A DNA stretch of 64,000 nucleotides. Source: Blautia sp. GTDB lineage: Bacteria; Bacillota; Clostridia; Lachnospirales; Lachnospiraceae. Made by a program: the position numbers and the translations under genes. Positions 31,530-41,005 of the stretch are shown piece by piece; positions within the stretch are counted from its first letter, which is position 1; the number at the start of each line of letters is the position of its first letter. The notes beneath the pieces were generated by a model. That model was not told where the DNA came from, searched no databases, and was given only the letters and a program-made list of their open reading frames with translations. Location of the stretch: the NCBI GenBank assembly GCA_022769545.1, contig JALEJS010000024.1, forward strand, positions 62,001-126,000, written 5' to 3'.

Positions 31530-33119
31530 ATGAAAAGGATTTTAAAAGCACATGTCGTATTATTTCTGGTGCTGTCTGCACTGCTTACCGCAGCACCTGC
31601 TGCACTGTCGATACCTGCTGTATCGGTTTCTGCCGCAGCCTACAAAAGTGAATTCGTAAAGAAAAACGGAAAATGGTATTACTACGATTCCAAAGGAAAT
31701 CTCTGCAAAGGCTGGTACCGGACCTCCGGCGGTGCGATTTACTACTTCGGGTCAGACGGAGCAGCCAGACCTGGTCTGCAGAAAATTGACAACAAATATT
31801 ATTTCTTTTCCCAGAAAGGAAAAGCATTTACCGGATGGGTTACCGTTGCGAACAAAAAATGCTACTTTGATTTAAAAACCGGAGCAAGATATGCCGGATA
31901 CCATAAAATAGACGGTAAAATGTACTATTTTGACAAAAATGACGGACATGTATTCACCGGATGGATTGCCATCGGCAACAACCGCTATTTTTTCAGCACC
32001 ACCGGAGCTGCCAAAACCGGCATACTGACACTCGGCGGCAAGCAGTATTATTTTGATGAAAAAGGTAAAATGATCCGTAATAAAACGGTCACAGTTAACA
32101 AAAAGACATACTTTTTCGGACCTTCCGGAGCCATGCAGAAGGGGAGAGTTAAAATAGGACAGTACTGGTACGCCTTCGACCAGAAAACCGGTGTTATGGT
32201 CAAATCCGGATGGTATAAAGAAAACGGCAAATATTATTATGCCGGGTCGAGCGGAAAGCTGGCAACAGGTGCTGTCAAATTCGGCAAAAAAACCAGGTAT
32301 TTTGATCCGTCCACCTGCGTGATGTCGGTAGGCTGGCTGAAATACAAAGGCGGACTGTATTTCTTTACCAGCGCAGGATACCGTGTGGAAGGAAAACTAA
32401 CAACTCCTTCCGGAAAAATGTATTATTTCAGCAGCAATGGCCGCTTATATCAGAACAAAGTGATCAAAACCTCAGAAGGAAAATATTTCGCCCTGAGCAA
32501 CGGTGTTCTTGCAACCGGATGGCTTCAGTATAAAAGTCACAAATATTATTTTAATTCCAAGGGTATCATGCAGAACGGATGGAAAAAAATCAGCGGAAAT
32601 TACTATTATTTCTCGCCGTCTACCGGTGCGATGGCTGTCAGCAAATGGATTGATGAAACACATTATGTGGATTCGGATGGAAAATATCTTCCGGGATATT
32701 CCAAACAGAATTTCATCTGGCCTCTGTCCTCAAACTGGAATAATGTAACCAGCAAATTCGGATATCGGGAATCTCCGGGGGGGATCGGTTCCACCAATCA
32801 TAAAGGCATTGATATCTCTGCACCGACAGGAACGCCGATCTATGCCATTGCTTCCGGAACCGTTACCCTGGTGCAGACACCTTCGCAGAGCGGCGGAGGC
32901 GGAAATTACACCGTGATCGACCACGGAAACAATATTTCCTCCGGATATATGCATCAGTCAAAATTTGCCGCCGGAATCAAAGTCGGCGTAAAAGTGAAAA
33001 AAGGACAGCTGATCGGATATGTGGGATCGACCGGAAATTCGACAGGGCCACATCTCCACCTGGAGATCAGCATCAATGGTGTAAAAAAAGATCCTCTGAA
33101 TTACATTAAGATACCGTAA
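31530..33119 (+). CDS. Secreted M23 endopeptidase with choline-binding-type repeats
   Basis: 529 residues. A signal peptide (about 1-37) is followed by roughly fifteen CW_binding repeats of about 20 residues (GKWYYYDSKGN, YYFxxxGxx pattern) to about residue 390, then a C-terminal M23 domain. The Zn-binding pattern is visible as NHKGIDIS and GPHLHLEIS. GTPIYAIASGTV and GQLIGYVGSTGNS are typical. It probably cuts peptidoglycan peptide bridges at the cell surface and binds wall polymers by its repeats. AGGAGAG precedes the ATG. Upstream of a sensory operon with only 12 bases between. Confidence 0.92.
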   Translation: MKRILKAHVVLFLVLSALLTAAPAALSIPAVSVSAAAYKSEFVKKNGKWYYYDSKGNLCKGWYRTSGGAIYYFGSDGAARPGLQKIDNKYYFFSQKGKAFTGWVTVANKKCYFDLKTGARYAGYHKIDGKMYYFDKNDGHVFTGWIAIGNNRYFFSTTGAAKTGILTLGGKQYYFDEKGKMIRNKTVTVNKKTYFFGPSGAMQKGRVKIGQYWYAFDQKTGVMVKSGWYKENGKYYYAGSSGKLATGAVKFGKKTRYFDPSTCVMSVGWLKYKGGLYFFTSAGYRVEGKLTTPSGKMYYFSSNGRLYQNKVIKTSEGKYFALSNGVLATGWLQYKSHKYYFNSKGIMQNGWKKISGNYYYFSPSTGAMAVSKWIDETHYVDSDGKYLPGYSKQNFIWPLSSNWNNVTSKFGYRESPGGIGSTNHKGIDISAPTGTPIYAIASGTVTLVQTPSQSGGGGNYTVIDHGNNISSGYMHQSKFAAGIKVGVKVKKGQLIGYVGSTGNSTGPHLHLEISINGVKKDPLNYIKIP

Positions 33120-33131
33120 TGGTGCAAAAAA

Positions 33132-34796
33132 ATGAAAACAGACAAATTATACATACGTGCTGCTGCAGTTTCTGTGATTGCAGCAGCATATATCTGCCGG
33201 CTGATCGGCCTCCTTTTTCCGGGCTTGGAGTTTTTTACTTATCTCAGACTTACGCTTCATATCGGCCTGTTCAGTGCCTGGGGATTTTCTCTGAACCGAC
33301 GACTGGTTCAGAAAAAGGTAAAAAAATATCTGCTGTCGGTTGTGGTTCTTCTTCTCCTGTGGATCATATTAAAAACCCTCAAATACCGGATCATTTCAGA
33401 TCCGGCGGCAGACCGGTATCTCTGGTATCTGTATTATATACCGATGCTTCTGATTCCGTATTTTGCACTGCTGGCCGGGTGGTGCATGGGACAGCCTGAA
33501 AACTGCAGACAGCCGGCCGGGCTGCGGTTCTTATGGCTTCCGACCATATTTCTGATTCTTCTGGTACTGACAAATGATCTGCATCAGCAGGTTTTTGTCT
33601 TCCCCCGCGGTGCCAGCCTTCGGACAATTTCCGACACTTCTTATTCCTATGGACCGGGCTATGGCATTGTGCTGATATGGATGATTCTTCTGGCTTTCTG
33701 CGCATTGGGCATAATGATAAGCCGATGCCGCATCCCAATGGAAAAATCCATTCTTTTCCGCCCCCTCCTTCCAATGCTTCTTTTAATCTTATATGGGCTT
33801 CTGTATGTATCCGGTATTTCCCTGATCCGTTTTCTTGCCGGAGATCTCTGTATTGTTTTCGGTCTGCTGTACATGGACACATGCGAAAATCTGATCCGAT
33901 GTCATCTGATACAGAGCAATTCATGCTATGCTGATCTGTTCCATGCCGCATCTGACAGCTGTGCACAGATCACAGACAATCATTATGCAGTGCGATATGC
34001 AGCCAGCGGATCGCAGCAGCTTACAGAAGATCAAATGCGTCTGGCAGAAGAGGGGCCGGTTATGATTTCCGCGGGAATAAGACTCCATAATATGCAGATT
34101 GCAGGCGGGCATATTCTCTGGACGGAAGACGTCTCTGAACTGACATCTCTTCAGTCGGAGCTGAAAGAAGTGCAGGAGGAGCTGCGGGACAGAAGTGCAC
34201 TGCTGAAACTGGAATATGAACAGGATAAAAACCGGAAGACCATAGAAGAGCAGAACCGTCTTTACGATCTGCTGAACCGGTGTACACAGAAGCAGATTGA
34301 CAGGATATCCGTTCTCGTCACCGAATATGAAAACAAGGGAAAAAATGCGGTACAGGGGCATGATATCCTTGCTCAGATTGCTGTGCTATGCACTTATGTC
34401 AAACGAAGAAAACACCTGACACTTTCCATTTACAGCCATTGCAGAATTTCATCAGAAGAACTGAAGGCAGCTCTGAAAGAATCTCTGAAAGCCCTGGAAC
34501 TTCTGCACATCCGTACCAGTATCTTTCTGGATCCGGAGATATCCTGGCTGGATGGTGAAATAGCCGCACAGGCATATGATTTCTTTGAGACAGCTGCAGA
34601 AATGACAATAGATGATCTTCAGTGGATCTTTGTCAGTGTAAATATACTGGATGAAAAACTTCGGATTTCCATCCGCCTCAGCAGTAAAACCGATTTGTCG
34701 CAGCTTCCGCACCTGTATCCGGAAGCAATCATCGACATGGAAGAACCTGAGGAATGGTCACTCATTCAGATTCTGAAAGGAGGAACATTTTCATGA
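33132..34796 (+). CDS. 7TM sensor-like protein with degenerate ATPase domain
   Basis: A 554-residue protein. The N-terminal half has about seven hydrophobic helices in the style of 7TM histidine kinase sensors. A linker follows, then a strong coiled coil (about 340-400, LQSELKEVQEELRDRSALL). The C-terminal region resembles a HATPase fold in length and predicted strands but lacks a recognisable phosphoacceptor His and the N, G1 and G2 boxes. It ends in an ATGA overlap with the true kinase gene downstream, so it is probably its sensing partner. There is no clear Shine-Dalgarno site, suggesting coupling to the M23 gene 12 bases upstream. Confidence 0.75.
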   Translation: MKTDKLYIRAAAVSVIAAAYICRLIGLLFPGLEFFTYLRLTLHIGLFSAWGFSLNRRLVQKKVKKYLLSVVVLLLLWIILKTLKYRIISDPAADRYLWYLYYIPMLLIPYFALLAGWCMGQPENCRQPAGLRFLWLPTIFLILLVLTNDLHQQVFVFPRGASLRTISDTSYSYGPGYGIVLIWMILLAFCALGIMISRCRIPMEKSILFRPLLPMLLLILYGLLYVSGISLIRFLAGDLCIVFGLLYMDTCENLIRCHLIQSNSCYADLFHAASDSCAQITDNHYAVRYAASGSQQLTEDQMRLAEEGPVMISAGIRLHNMQIAGGHILWTEDVSELTSLQSELKEVQEELRDRSALLKLEYEQDKNRKTIEEQNRLYDLLNRCTQKQIDRISVLVTEYENKGKNAVQGHDILAQIAVLCTYVKRRKHLTLSIYSHCRISSEELKAALKESLKALELLHIRTSIFLDPEISWLDGEIAAQAYDFFETAAEMTIDDLQWIFVSVNILDEKLRISIRLSSKTDLSQLPHLYPEAIIDMEEPEEWSLIQILKGGTFS

Positions 34797-36055
34797 GTCA
34801 ATATTTCATGCTTTCAGCGTCTTCTCAGCTGACACTGATCCTTCTCTTGTTTTTGATTTTCCTCTTAAATCTTCTGTTGCTGGTCTACAAAGGATCACAT
34901 CTGCCTTCCGTACGGCGGCTGGTTCCCGATACGATAGCTGTTCTGGCATTAATGACTCTGCTGTATCTGCTGGTGGAAGTAAAGCAGCCTGTGCGATGGC
35001 TGTATCATATACCGGTATGGGGATTTATTCTGCTTTTTCTGTTCCTTTTATTTCATGCAGTTTTCGGTTTTATCAGAGAGTGGAAGAGAGCCAAAAATGA
35101 ACTGTCCCCCCTGTCAATCCAACAGGCAATCGATGATCTTCCACTGGGACTGTGCTTTTTTGATCCTTCCGGAACGATTCTTCTCTGTAACCGCACTATG
35201 AGTGATCTGGGAATGACGCTGCTCGGAAGTCAGCCTCAGACCAGTGCCGAACTCGAACAGGCGCTTTTGAATCTTCCTGACACAGGCAGCGTAAGATGTC
35301 TCAACCGTTCGGAAAGCATTTTCTGCTTTCCGGACGAACGAGTTTGGATCTTCCGAAATCAGTGCCTCACACAGCAGGGCCTCAAAGGCTGTTCACAGAT
35401 GAGTGCTCAGAATATTACAGATCTGTATCACGAAAATCTGGAACTGGAAATAACAAATCAGCATCTGAGAGAGGTCCTGGAAAAACTGCAGAAAATGTAT
35501 GAACGAATTGCAGAAACCATTCGTGAGAAAGAGAGTCTCGAACTGAAAGTATACATCCACGATATCCTTGGCAGAAGCCTTCTCACCATAAGAGATATCC
35601 TGGAACACTCCCCTGAACAGATGGAAAAAAAGCTGGATCTTCTGAAAGAAGCGGTCCGTTATTTATCCAGCAATTCACCGACCTCCCGGAACACACTGGA
35701 AAAGGTTCAGAAAAATGCATCCGAACTGGGAGTTACCGTGCTCCTGGACGGATACGTTCCTCCGGATAACGGGCTGGAGCAAATGATTGCGGCCGCAGTG
35801 AGAGAGTGTGTGACAAACTGTGTGCGCCATGCACGGGGAAATAAAGTACATGCTGTCATTCATGAATTATCCGGAATTCTGAAGGTCACGATAACCAACA
35901 ACGGAGAGCCCCCGAAAGAGAAGATTGTGGAAGGAAGCGGTCTTTCCACACTGCGCCGCAGTGTAGAAGCATCTGGAGGTGAAATGTTTCTTTCTCACGA
36001 TCCTGTTTTTACAATGACGCTGTATTTTCCCGGAAAGGAGAACGATGAACCATGA
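34793..36055 (+). CDS. NarL-type sensor histidine kinase
   Basis: 420 residues starting at 34793 (GGAGGA upstream, ATGA overlap with the previous gene). Three hydrophobic helices occupy about residues 10-92. A PAS-like segment (IDDLPLGLCFFDPSGTILLCN) and a coiled coil follow. The HisKA_3-like box is YIHDILGRSLLTI with His256 the likely phosphoacceptor. The HATPase N-box is VRECVTNCVRHARGN and the G2-like box GSGLSTLRRSVE. It should phosphorylate the response regulator encoded downstream. Confidence 0.92.
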   Translation: MSQYFMLSASSQLTLILLLFLIFLLNLLLLVYKGSHLPSVRRLVPDTIAVLALMTLLYLLVEVKQPVRWLYHIPVWGFILLFLFLLFHAVFGFIREWKRAKNELSPLSIQQAIDDLPLGLCFFDPSGTILLCNRTMSDLGMTLLGSQPQTSAELEQALLNLPDTGSVRCLNRSESIFCFPDERVWIFRNQCLTQQGLKGCSQMSAQNITDLYHENLELEITNQHLREVLEKLQKMYERIAETIREKESLELKVYIHDILGRSLLTIRDILEHSPEQMEKKLDLLKEAVRYLSSNSPTSRNTLEKVQKNASELGVTVLLDGYVPPDNGLEQMIAAAVRECVTNCVRHARGNKVHAVIHELSGILKVTITNNGEPPKEKIVEGSGLSTLRRSVEASGGEMFLSHDPVFTMTLYFPGKENDEP

Positions 36056-36681
36056 TCCATGTAATTGTTGTGGAGGATGATCCCTTCACACAGAATTATT
36101 TTGTGAAACTGCTGTCTGATGACAGCCGAATGCAGTTAACCGCTGCGGTTCGCGATGCCTTTGAGGCGGAAAAGCTGTGCACAAAAGATACAGATCTGGT
36201 ACTGATGGATGTCCAGACGCTTCATCGTCATTCCGGACTGGCAGCCGGAAAAAGGATCAAAGAAAAATATCCGCGGACAAAAGTCATTATCATGACGTCA
36301 CTTGTTGATCCGGACATACTTCTTTCTGCCAGAAAGGGATGTGCAGACAGTCTGTGGTACAAGGACCATGGACAAAAAGACATTCTGGAAATTATTGAAA
36401 AGACATTGGCAGGGGAACATATTTTTCCGGATGAAGCACCGCCGGTTGAACTGGAGGGAGCTTTTTCAGATGTTTTTTCACCGGGACAGATTGAGATTCT
36501 GCGATGCTACATACGAGGAATGAGCTATGCAGAAATCGGCAGAAAATTCAACATCAGCAAGGACGGGGTCAACTGGCATATGCGGGAAATGGTCCGCAGG
36601 GGTGGCTTCGATTCCAAAGAGGAGCTCATTGCCATGGCAATTGACAGCAAGCTGATCGTGACAACTCTGAAGGAAGAATAA
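36052..36681 (+). CDS. NarL/LuxR-type response regulator
   Basis: 209 residues. The receiver domain has the acidic pair VVEDD, phosphoacceptor Asp53 in LVLMDVQT, Thr/Ser in IIMTSL and a lysine in WYKDHG. The C-terminal helix-turn-helix (about 141-205: FSPGQIEILRCYIRGMSYAEIGRKF, SKDGVNWHMREMV) is LuxR-like but somewhat divergent. ATGA overlap with the kinase gene makes a three-gene signalling operon. Confidence 0.92.
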   Translation: MIHVIVVEDDPFTQNYFVKLLSDDSRMQLTAAVRDAFEAEKLCTKDTDLVLMDVQTLHRHSGLAAGKRIKEKYPRTKVIIMTSLVDPDILLSARKGCADSLWYKDHGQKDILEIIEKTLAGEHIFPDEAPPVELEGAFSDVFSPGQIEILRCYIRGMSYAEIGRKFNISKDGVNWHMREMVRRGGFDSKEELIAMAIDSKLIVTTLKEE

Positions 36682-36760
36682 AATGATGGTTCCGGATTTG
36701 AATGATGTTATCCGGGCTTTGATATATCTATACGACAAACGCGAGTTTTTCAAATAGATA

Positions 36761-36789
36761 TTGCAAAAAGAACTGATCGCTGTTATAAT
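36761..36789 (+). promoter_or_regulatory. Promoter of the tyrosine recombinase gene
   Basis: TTGCAA (36761-36766), 17 bases, TATAAT (36784-36789), 45 bases before the ATG. Confidence 0.7.
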
Positions 36790-36833
36790 GTGTGTGATAA
36801 AAATCTATGCGGTTTTATGGAGGATTTATCAAT

Positions 36834-37895
36834 ATGGATGACCATAAAGTAACGTATCGTGAACAGACAGACATTCAGAACACACTCAAACTGCGTGAGG
36901 TTCTGAAAACTCTGCCGCCGTTCTGTAAGGACTATTTTCGCGGAATGAGTTCGACGACTACCACCAGAACCAGAATTTCCTATGCATATGACATTCGTCT
37001 GTTTTTTCAGTTCCTTCAGGAGAACAATCCCTCACTGAAAAACATTCCCATGTCGGAAATTCCAATCTCCGTTCTGGATCAGGTCAAGGCGGTGGATATC
37101 GAGGAATACATGGAATATCTGACCGTATATTCCGATCATGAGGAAAAACTCAAGACCAACTCAGAACGTGGCTTAAAACGCAAAATATCGGCTCTCAGAA
37201 GCTTTTATGCATATTATTACAAGCATGAAATGATACAGACCAATCCCACCGTTCTCGTGGATGTTCCGAAGATTCATCAGAAAAGCATTATCCGTCTGGA
37301 TACGGACGAAGTTGCCATGCTTCTGGATTATATCGAACACTGTGGGGATTCTCTAACCGGTCAGAAGCGCGTATATTACGAAAAAACAAAGGAACGGGAT
37401 CTGGCTCTGGTGACGCTGCTTCTTGGTACAGGCATCCGTGTTTCCGAGTGTGTCGGTCTGGATGTGGAGGACATTGATTTTCACAACAATGGAATCAAGG
37501 TTACCCGAAAGGGCGGGAACGAAATGGTTGTATATTTCGGAGAGGAAGTGGAACGCGCACTGAAAAATTATCTGACTGTCCGGGAAGGGATCACACCGGT
37601 GGCGGGCCATGAACATGCACTCTTCTACTCTACTCAGCGCAGACGGATCGGTGTGCAGGCAGTTGAAAATCTGGTAAAAAAATATGCCCGTCAGATCACC
37701 ACCACAAAAAAGATCACGCCGCATAAGCTGCGAAGTACATACGGTACCGCCCTGTATCAGGAAACCGGTGATATCTATCTGGTTGCCGATGTGCTTGGAC
37801 ACAGAGACGTCAATACGACCAAAAAGCATTATGCGGCCATGGATGACGCACGGCGCCGGCAGGCTGCTGGTGCTGTAAAGCTGCGTGAGGAATGA
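36834..37895 (+). CDS. Tyrosine recombinase, XerC/XerD-like
   Basis: 353 residues. An N-terminal SAM-like core-binding domain (TRISYAYDIRLFFQFLQEN) is followed by the catalytic domain: Arg in GTGIRVSECVGL, Lys in KVTRKGGNE, HKLRS, LGHRDVNTT and the nucleophilic Tyr in KKHYAAM. The start at 36834 follows GGAGG. No att-like repeats, excisionase or cargo genes flank it, so a housekeeping chromosome-dimer-resolution type role is more likely than an integrase of an element. Confidence 0.9.
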   Translation: MDDHKVTYREQTDIQNTLKLREVLKTLPPFCKDYFRGMSSTTTTRTRISYAYDIRLFFQFLQENNPSLKNIPMSEIPISVLDQVKAVDIEEYMEYLTVYSDHEEKLKTNSERGLKRKISALRSFYAYYYKHEMIQTNPTVLVDVPKIHQKSIIRLDTDEVAMLLDYIEHCGDSLTGQKRVYYEKTKERDLALVTLLLGTGIRVSECVGLDVEDIDFHNNGIKVTRKGGNEMVVYFGEEVERALKNYLTVREGITPVAGHEHALFYSTQRRRIGVQAVENLVKKYARQITTTKKITPHKLRSTYGTALYQETGDIYLVADVLGHRDVNTTKKHYAAMDDARRRQAAGAVKLREE

Positions 37896-37906
37896 TTTTC
37901 AGCCAT

Positions 37907-37940
37907 AAAAAAGGCGCCGCGGTTAAGCGGCACCTTTTTT
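37907..37940. terminator. Bidirectional terminator after the recombinase gene
   Basis: AAAAAAGGCGCCGC and GCGGCACCTTTTTT pair across GGTTAA, between convergent genes. Confidence 0.9.
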
Positions 37941-37972
37941 ACGTTATCATCCCTATGTATATTATACACAAC

Positions 37973-38392
37973 TTATAAAGCTACAATGACTTTGTCCTGG
38001 AAATCAGATGGTACTTCTTCTTTATCAACGGACATGCTGATTACAAATGTAATTCCATAGCTGGTTCCGATGTCATCTAACTGAGCAAGGGTACCGGTAA
38101 TATCAAGTCCGTCCAGTTTCGCAGTTGTAAGGAAGCTGTCAAGGTAGATCTGCTCGATGTCATGATCCTGTGAAATGATACCGCAGACAAATCCGATAAA
38201 TTCATCTGCATTTTTAATGGGGTAACCGGATACATCGATCAGACGAATTTTATTATTAAGCTCATACATATGCTTTGTACTCTTGTCTAAGTAAACAATG
38301 CTGCCATTTGCTTCTTTTACCGCTGCGTTTACCTTATCCAACAGTACTTTTGTCTTTCCTTTTCCTTTCTTTCCTACAATTAACTCAACCAT
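37973..38392 (-). CDS. Small P-loop protein, twitching motility PilT-like annotation family
   Basis: 139 residues beginning MVELIVGKKGKGKTK (Walker A), with IVYLDKST, IRLIDVSGYPIKNADEF, a Walker-B-like IEQIYLDSFL and a C-terminal strand YGITFVISMSVD. The start at 38392 follows GGAGGAAAACAGT; the ATG at 38413 lies upstream of that site. Such proteins are often labelled PilT in Lachnospiraceae, but no pilus genes are here and the real role is unknown. It has its own promoter. Confidence 0.75.
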   Translation of the reverse strand: MVELIVGKKGKGKTKVLLDKVNAAVKEANGSIVYLDKSTKHMYELNNKIRLIDVSGYPIKNADEFIGFVCGIISQDHDIEQIYLDSFLTTAKLDGLDITGTLAQLDDIGTSYGITFVISMSVDKEEVPSDFQDKVIVAL

Positions 38393-38457
38393 ACTGTTTT
38401 CCTCCTTAGACATATATAATATTCATATTAAACAAAAAATAGGTTTGATGTAAATCA

Positions 38458-38486
38458 ATTATAGTGCATTTTATCCGTGAATTCAA
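38458..38486 (-). promoter_or_regulatory. Promoter of the small P-loop protein gene
   Basis: Minus strand: TTGAAT (38481-38486), 17 bases, TATAAT (38458-38463). A leader of about 60 A/T-rich bases follows. Confidence 0.7.
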
Positions 38487-38529
38487 TGCCTAATTATAAA
38501 AAAGATGAAATTTTTATCATCCGGTTTTA

Positions 38530-39579
38530 TCAACCGTTGATATTCTGAAGCAGACTGTTCATCTGCTGATATAAAAGTTCTTTCGTGGAAGCCCCCATAA
38601 CAATGGAAATATAGGGTTTTCCATATGCATTCTGGCTCAGCAGAGCCAGACAGTTTCCGGCCAGACTTGTCGTACCTGTTTTTCCGCCGAGAACCGTCAC
38701 ATCTCTTGGCGGCGTAGCCTCACCGGTGAGATAATGGTCCGTGGCTGTCAGGACCGTACTCATCATGGTACCGTCAGCCCTGGTATATTCCACGGTATAG
38801 GACGGCATCTGCGTGATCTGTGTAAATTCAGGATAATTCAGTGCTTCCTTCAGCATGAGATAAATATCATATGGTGTCGTATAATGATTTTCATCCTGAA
38901 GACCATGCGGATTGGTAAAATGCGTGCCGGTGCAGCCAAGCTCCGCTGCATAGCTGTTCATCATCTCCACGAATCCGGATGTGGATCCTCCTATGTAATC
39001 CGCGATGGCAGACGCCGCATCATTTCCGGAGTACACCAGAAGACAGTGAAGCAGCTGATCCAGGGTCAGCTGATCCCCGGCAATGAATCCGCAGACCTGC
39101 GAGCCTTCCTCCAGTGTCACATTTTCCTGCGTGATCACCACCGTATCCGACAGATTTCCATACTTCAGTGCCAGCATGGCAGTCATTATTTTTGTGATAC
39201 TTGCCGGATAAACCCGATCAAAGGCTCCCTTCGAAAACATCACTTCCCTGTCACCAAGATTCAGAAGAAGCCCTTCCTGCTCCGCATCCAGAGAGACCGC
39301 ATCCATTGGAAGGTCCGAGACAACCACACACAGGTCGTGGGCAAAGGATTCCGCTTTCGGATCTTCCTTTGTGATGACCGTACTTTCAAATTCCCTGGCG
39401 GAATCGTACGGAACCGCCGGAGCTACCGACAATCCTCCACGTATAAAATAAATCACTGCGCCTGCCGCAGCTGCAACCGCTGCCATCAGAAACAATAATA
39501 AAATCGTATTTCGAATGCGGCGTCGGCGCATGCGGCGCATCCTTGCAGAATTTCTGCCGCGCTTTTTTGATCTGGTCAT
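38530..39579 (-). CDS. dacA: D-alanyl-D-alanine carboxypeptidase (low-molecular-weight PBP)
   Basis: 349 residues. A very Arg-rich cytoplasmic N-terminus is followed by one membrane helix (about 25-47) and the serine peptidase S11 domain: SxxK in YPASITKIM, SxN in VYSGNDAAS and KTG in LGGKTGTTS. It trims pentapeptides in peptidoglycan. The usual C-terminal amphipathic anchor domain is missing, consistent with N-terminal anchoring. Last gene of the shape operon, ATGA overlap with rodA. Confidence 0.94.
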   Translation of the reverse strand: MTRSKKRGRNSARMRRMRRRRIRNTILLLFLMAAVAAAAGAVIYFIRGGLSVAPAVPYDSAREFESTVITKEDPKAESFAHDLCVVVSDLPMDAVSLDAEQEGLLLNLGDREVMFSKGAFDRVYPASITKIMTAMLALKYGNLSDTVVITQENVTLEEGSQVCGFIAGDQLTLDQLLHCLLVYSGNDAASAIADYIGGSTSGFVEMMNSYAAELGCTGTHFTNPHGLQDENHYTTPYDIYLMLKEALNYPEFTQITQMPSYTVEYTRADGTMMSTVLTATDHYLTGEATPPRDVTVLGGKTGTTSLAGNCLALLSQNAYGKPYISIVMGASTKELLYQQMNSLLQNING

Positions 39580-40754
39580 AAATATTCCTCCCGCTGAAGT
39601 ACATCATCCCTGAGCGGATGAGACTTTTTCTGAAGCTCTTTATTATACGCACTGCTCTGCAGCCCGACATTCAGAACCAGCCCCATACCGATATACAGAC
39701 TGACCAGAGATGACAGGCCATAACTGATAAAAGGCAGCGGCGTTCCGGTATTCGGTGCAATTCCCGTTGCGACACTGATATTCAGGAAACTCTGAAAAGC
39801 AATGATCATGGCCACACCGCAGCAGATGATCTTGCCGGACAGATCCTTTGCCCGCAGGCTCATTCGGACACATTCCACACAGATACTCAGAAGAAGCAGT
39901 ACGATCACCGAACAGCCGATAAATCCGAACTCCTCTCCTGCCACGGCAAAAATAAAGTCTGTCTGATTTTCCGAGACGAAATTTCCGTCATTGACCGAAG
40001 AGACATCGTCATCACCGGAAAGCCGCTTTCCGAGCAGTTCCCCGGATGCAATTGCCGTCTTGGAATTGTTCTGCTGCTCTATCTCATCGCTGTATTCATC
40101 ATTTTCCGGGTACAGAAAAGACATAATACGGTCTCTCTGATAATCCTTGATCAGTTTCTGATCCGGCTGAACAACAATCGTCAGAAATATAATCATCAGG
40201 GGAATGGTAACCAGAATGATTCCTCCGATGATCCGGTAGCTCAGTCCGGCAATATAGATCAGCACACAAAACAGCACGATAACCGTTATGGTGTTTTTCA
40301 GGTCCGGCTGCATGTATATCAGAGCCAGAGGAAGTGCCAGAAGAGCCACCGCCTGAACGATTGTGCGGAAAGTGTTCAGATCATCTTCATGATCCATAAA
40401 AAACTTGGCAAAAAACAGAACAATGATGATTTTTGAAAGCTCTGTTGGCTGAAACCGGATAAATCCCAGATCGATCCAGCGGGCGGCACCATTGGCACTG
40501 TCACCAAACAGACGCACCCCCAGCAGCATCACAATATTTACGCCATACATGATCCACTGGAAATTGAGAATCCAGGAATAGTCCATCAAAGACAGAATAA
40601 TCAGGATCACCAGTCCCATCAGAACACCGGCAAGCTGCTTGTTCTGAAGATCAGAACGTGCGATACCGACCAGCTCGATTCCGATGAAGCTGGTTACCAG
40701 AAGCAAAAAAATCAGTCTGAAATTGTAAAATCGTAATTTGTATTGTTTAATCAT
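39576..40754 (-). CDS. rodA: RodA peptidoglycan polymerase (SEDS family)
   Basis: A 392-residue SEDS protein with about ten transmembrane helices. Signatures include ARWIDLGFIRFQPTELSKI, QPDLKNTITVIV, SENQTDFIFAVAGEEFGFIG and the final NTGTPLPFISYGLSSLV. The conserved catalytic Asp lies in the QPDL motif. It works with the class B PBP encoded upstream in the same operon. Confidence 0.95.
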   Translation of the reverse strand: MIKQYKLRFYNFRLIFLLLVTSFIGIELVGIARSDLQNKQLAGVLMGLVILIILSLMDYSWILNFQWIMYGVNIVMLLGVRLFGDSANGAARWIDLGFIRFQPTELSKIIIVLFFAKFFMDHEDDLNTFRTIVQAVALLALPLALIYMQPDLKNTITVIVLFCVLIYIAGLSYRIIGGIILVTIPLMIIFLTIVVQPDQKLIKDYQRDRIMSFLYPENDEYSDEIEQQNNSKTAIASGELLGKRLSGDDDVSSVNDGNFVSENQTDFIFAVAGEEFGFIGCSVIVLLLLSICVECVRMSLRAKDLSGKIICCGVAMIIAFQSFLNISVATGIAPNTGTPLPFISYGLSSLVSLYIGMGLVLNVGLQSSAYNKELQKKSHPLRDDVLQREEYL

Positions 40755-41005
40755 TTCATCTGCTGTTCCTTTTTTACTGGTATTTCTATGTGGAGCACCG
40801 AAGGCTTCTGTGTCGCATAACAGCGAATTTCCCTGAACTCCAGTCCATCATATTTTGCAGCACATTTTGCAACATCCTGCAGAACCATATCTGTCATCTG
40901 CTGTGAAAAATCCGTTCGCTCGGATATTAACAGCCGCCGGATCCTGTCCGCAGCACATCTGCCGGAACAGAGGCCGTTTTTCTTTGCACGATACAAAATC
41001 ATCAC
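40751..41005 (-). CDS. minE: Cell division topological factor MinE
   Basis: An 84-residue, divergent MinE. The anti-MinCD helix is represented by ADRIRRLLISERTDFSQQM, and the topological domain by MVLQDVAKCAAKYDGLEF and VLHIEIPVKKE. It overlaps minD and rodA by ATGA junctions. Confidence 0.88.
   Translation of the reverse strand: MMILYRAKKNGLCSGRCAADRIRRLLISERTDFSQQMTDMVLQDVAKCAAKYDGLEFREIRCYATQKPSVLHIEIPVKKEQQMK

Noticed and set aside
36692..36715. CCGGAT/ATCCGG hairpin after the response regulator gene
   Set aside because: Only a 6-bp stem and no T tract, so not listed as a terminator.
36834..37895. Tyrosine recombinase as the integrase of a mobile element
   Set aside because: No flanking attachment repeats, tRNA gene, excisionase, relaxase or phage genes; the neighbours are core genes and the gene has its own promoter and terminator.
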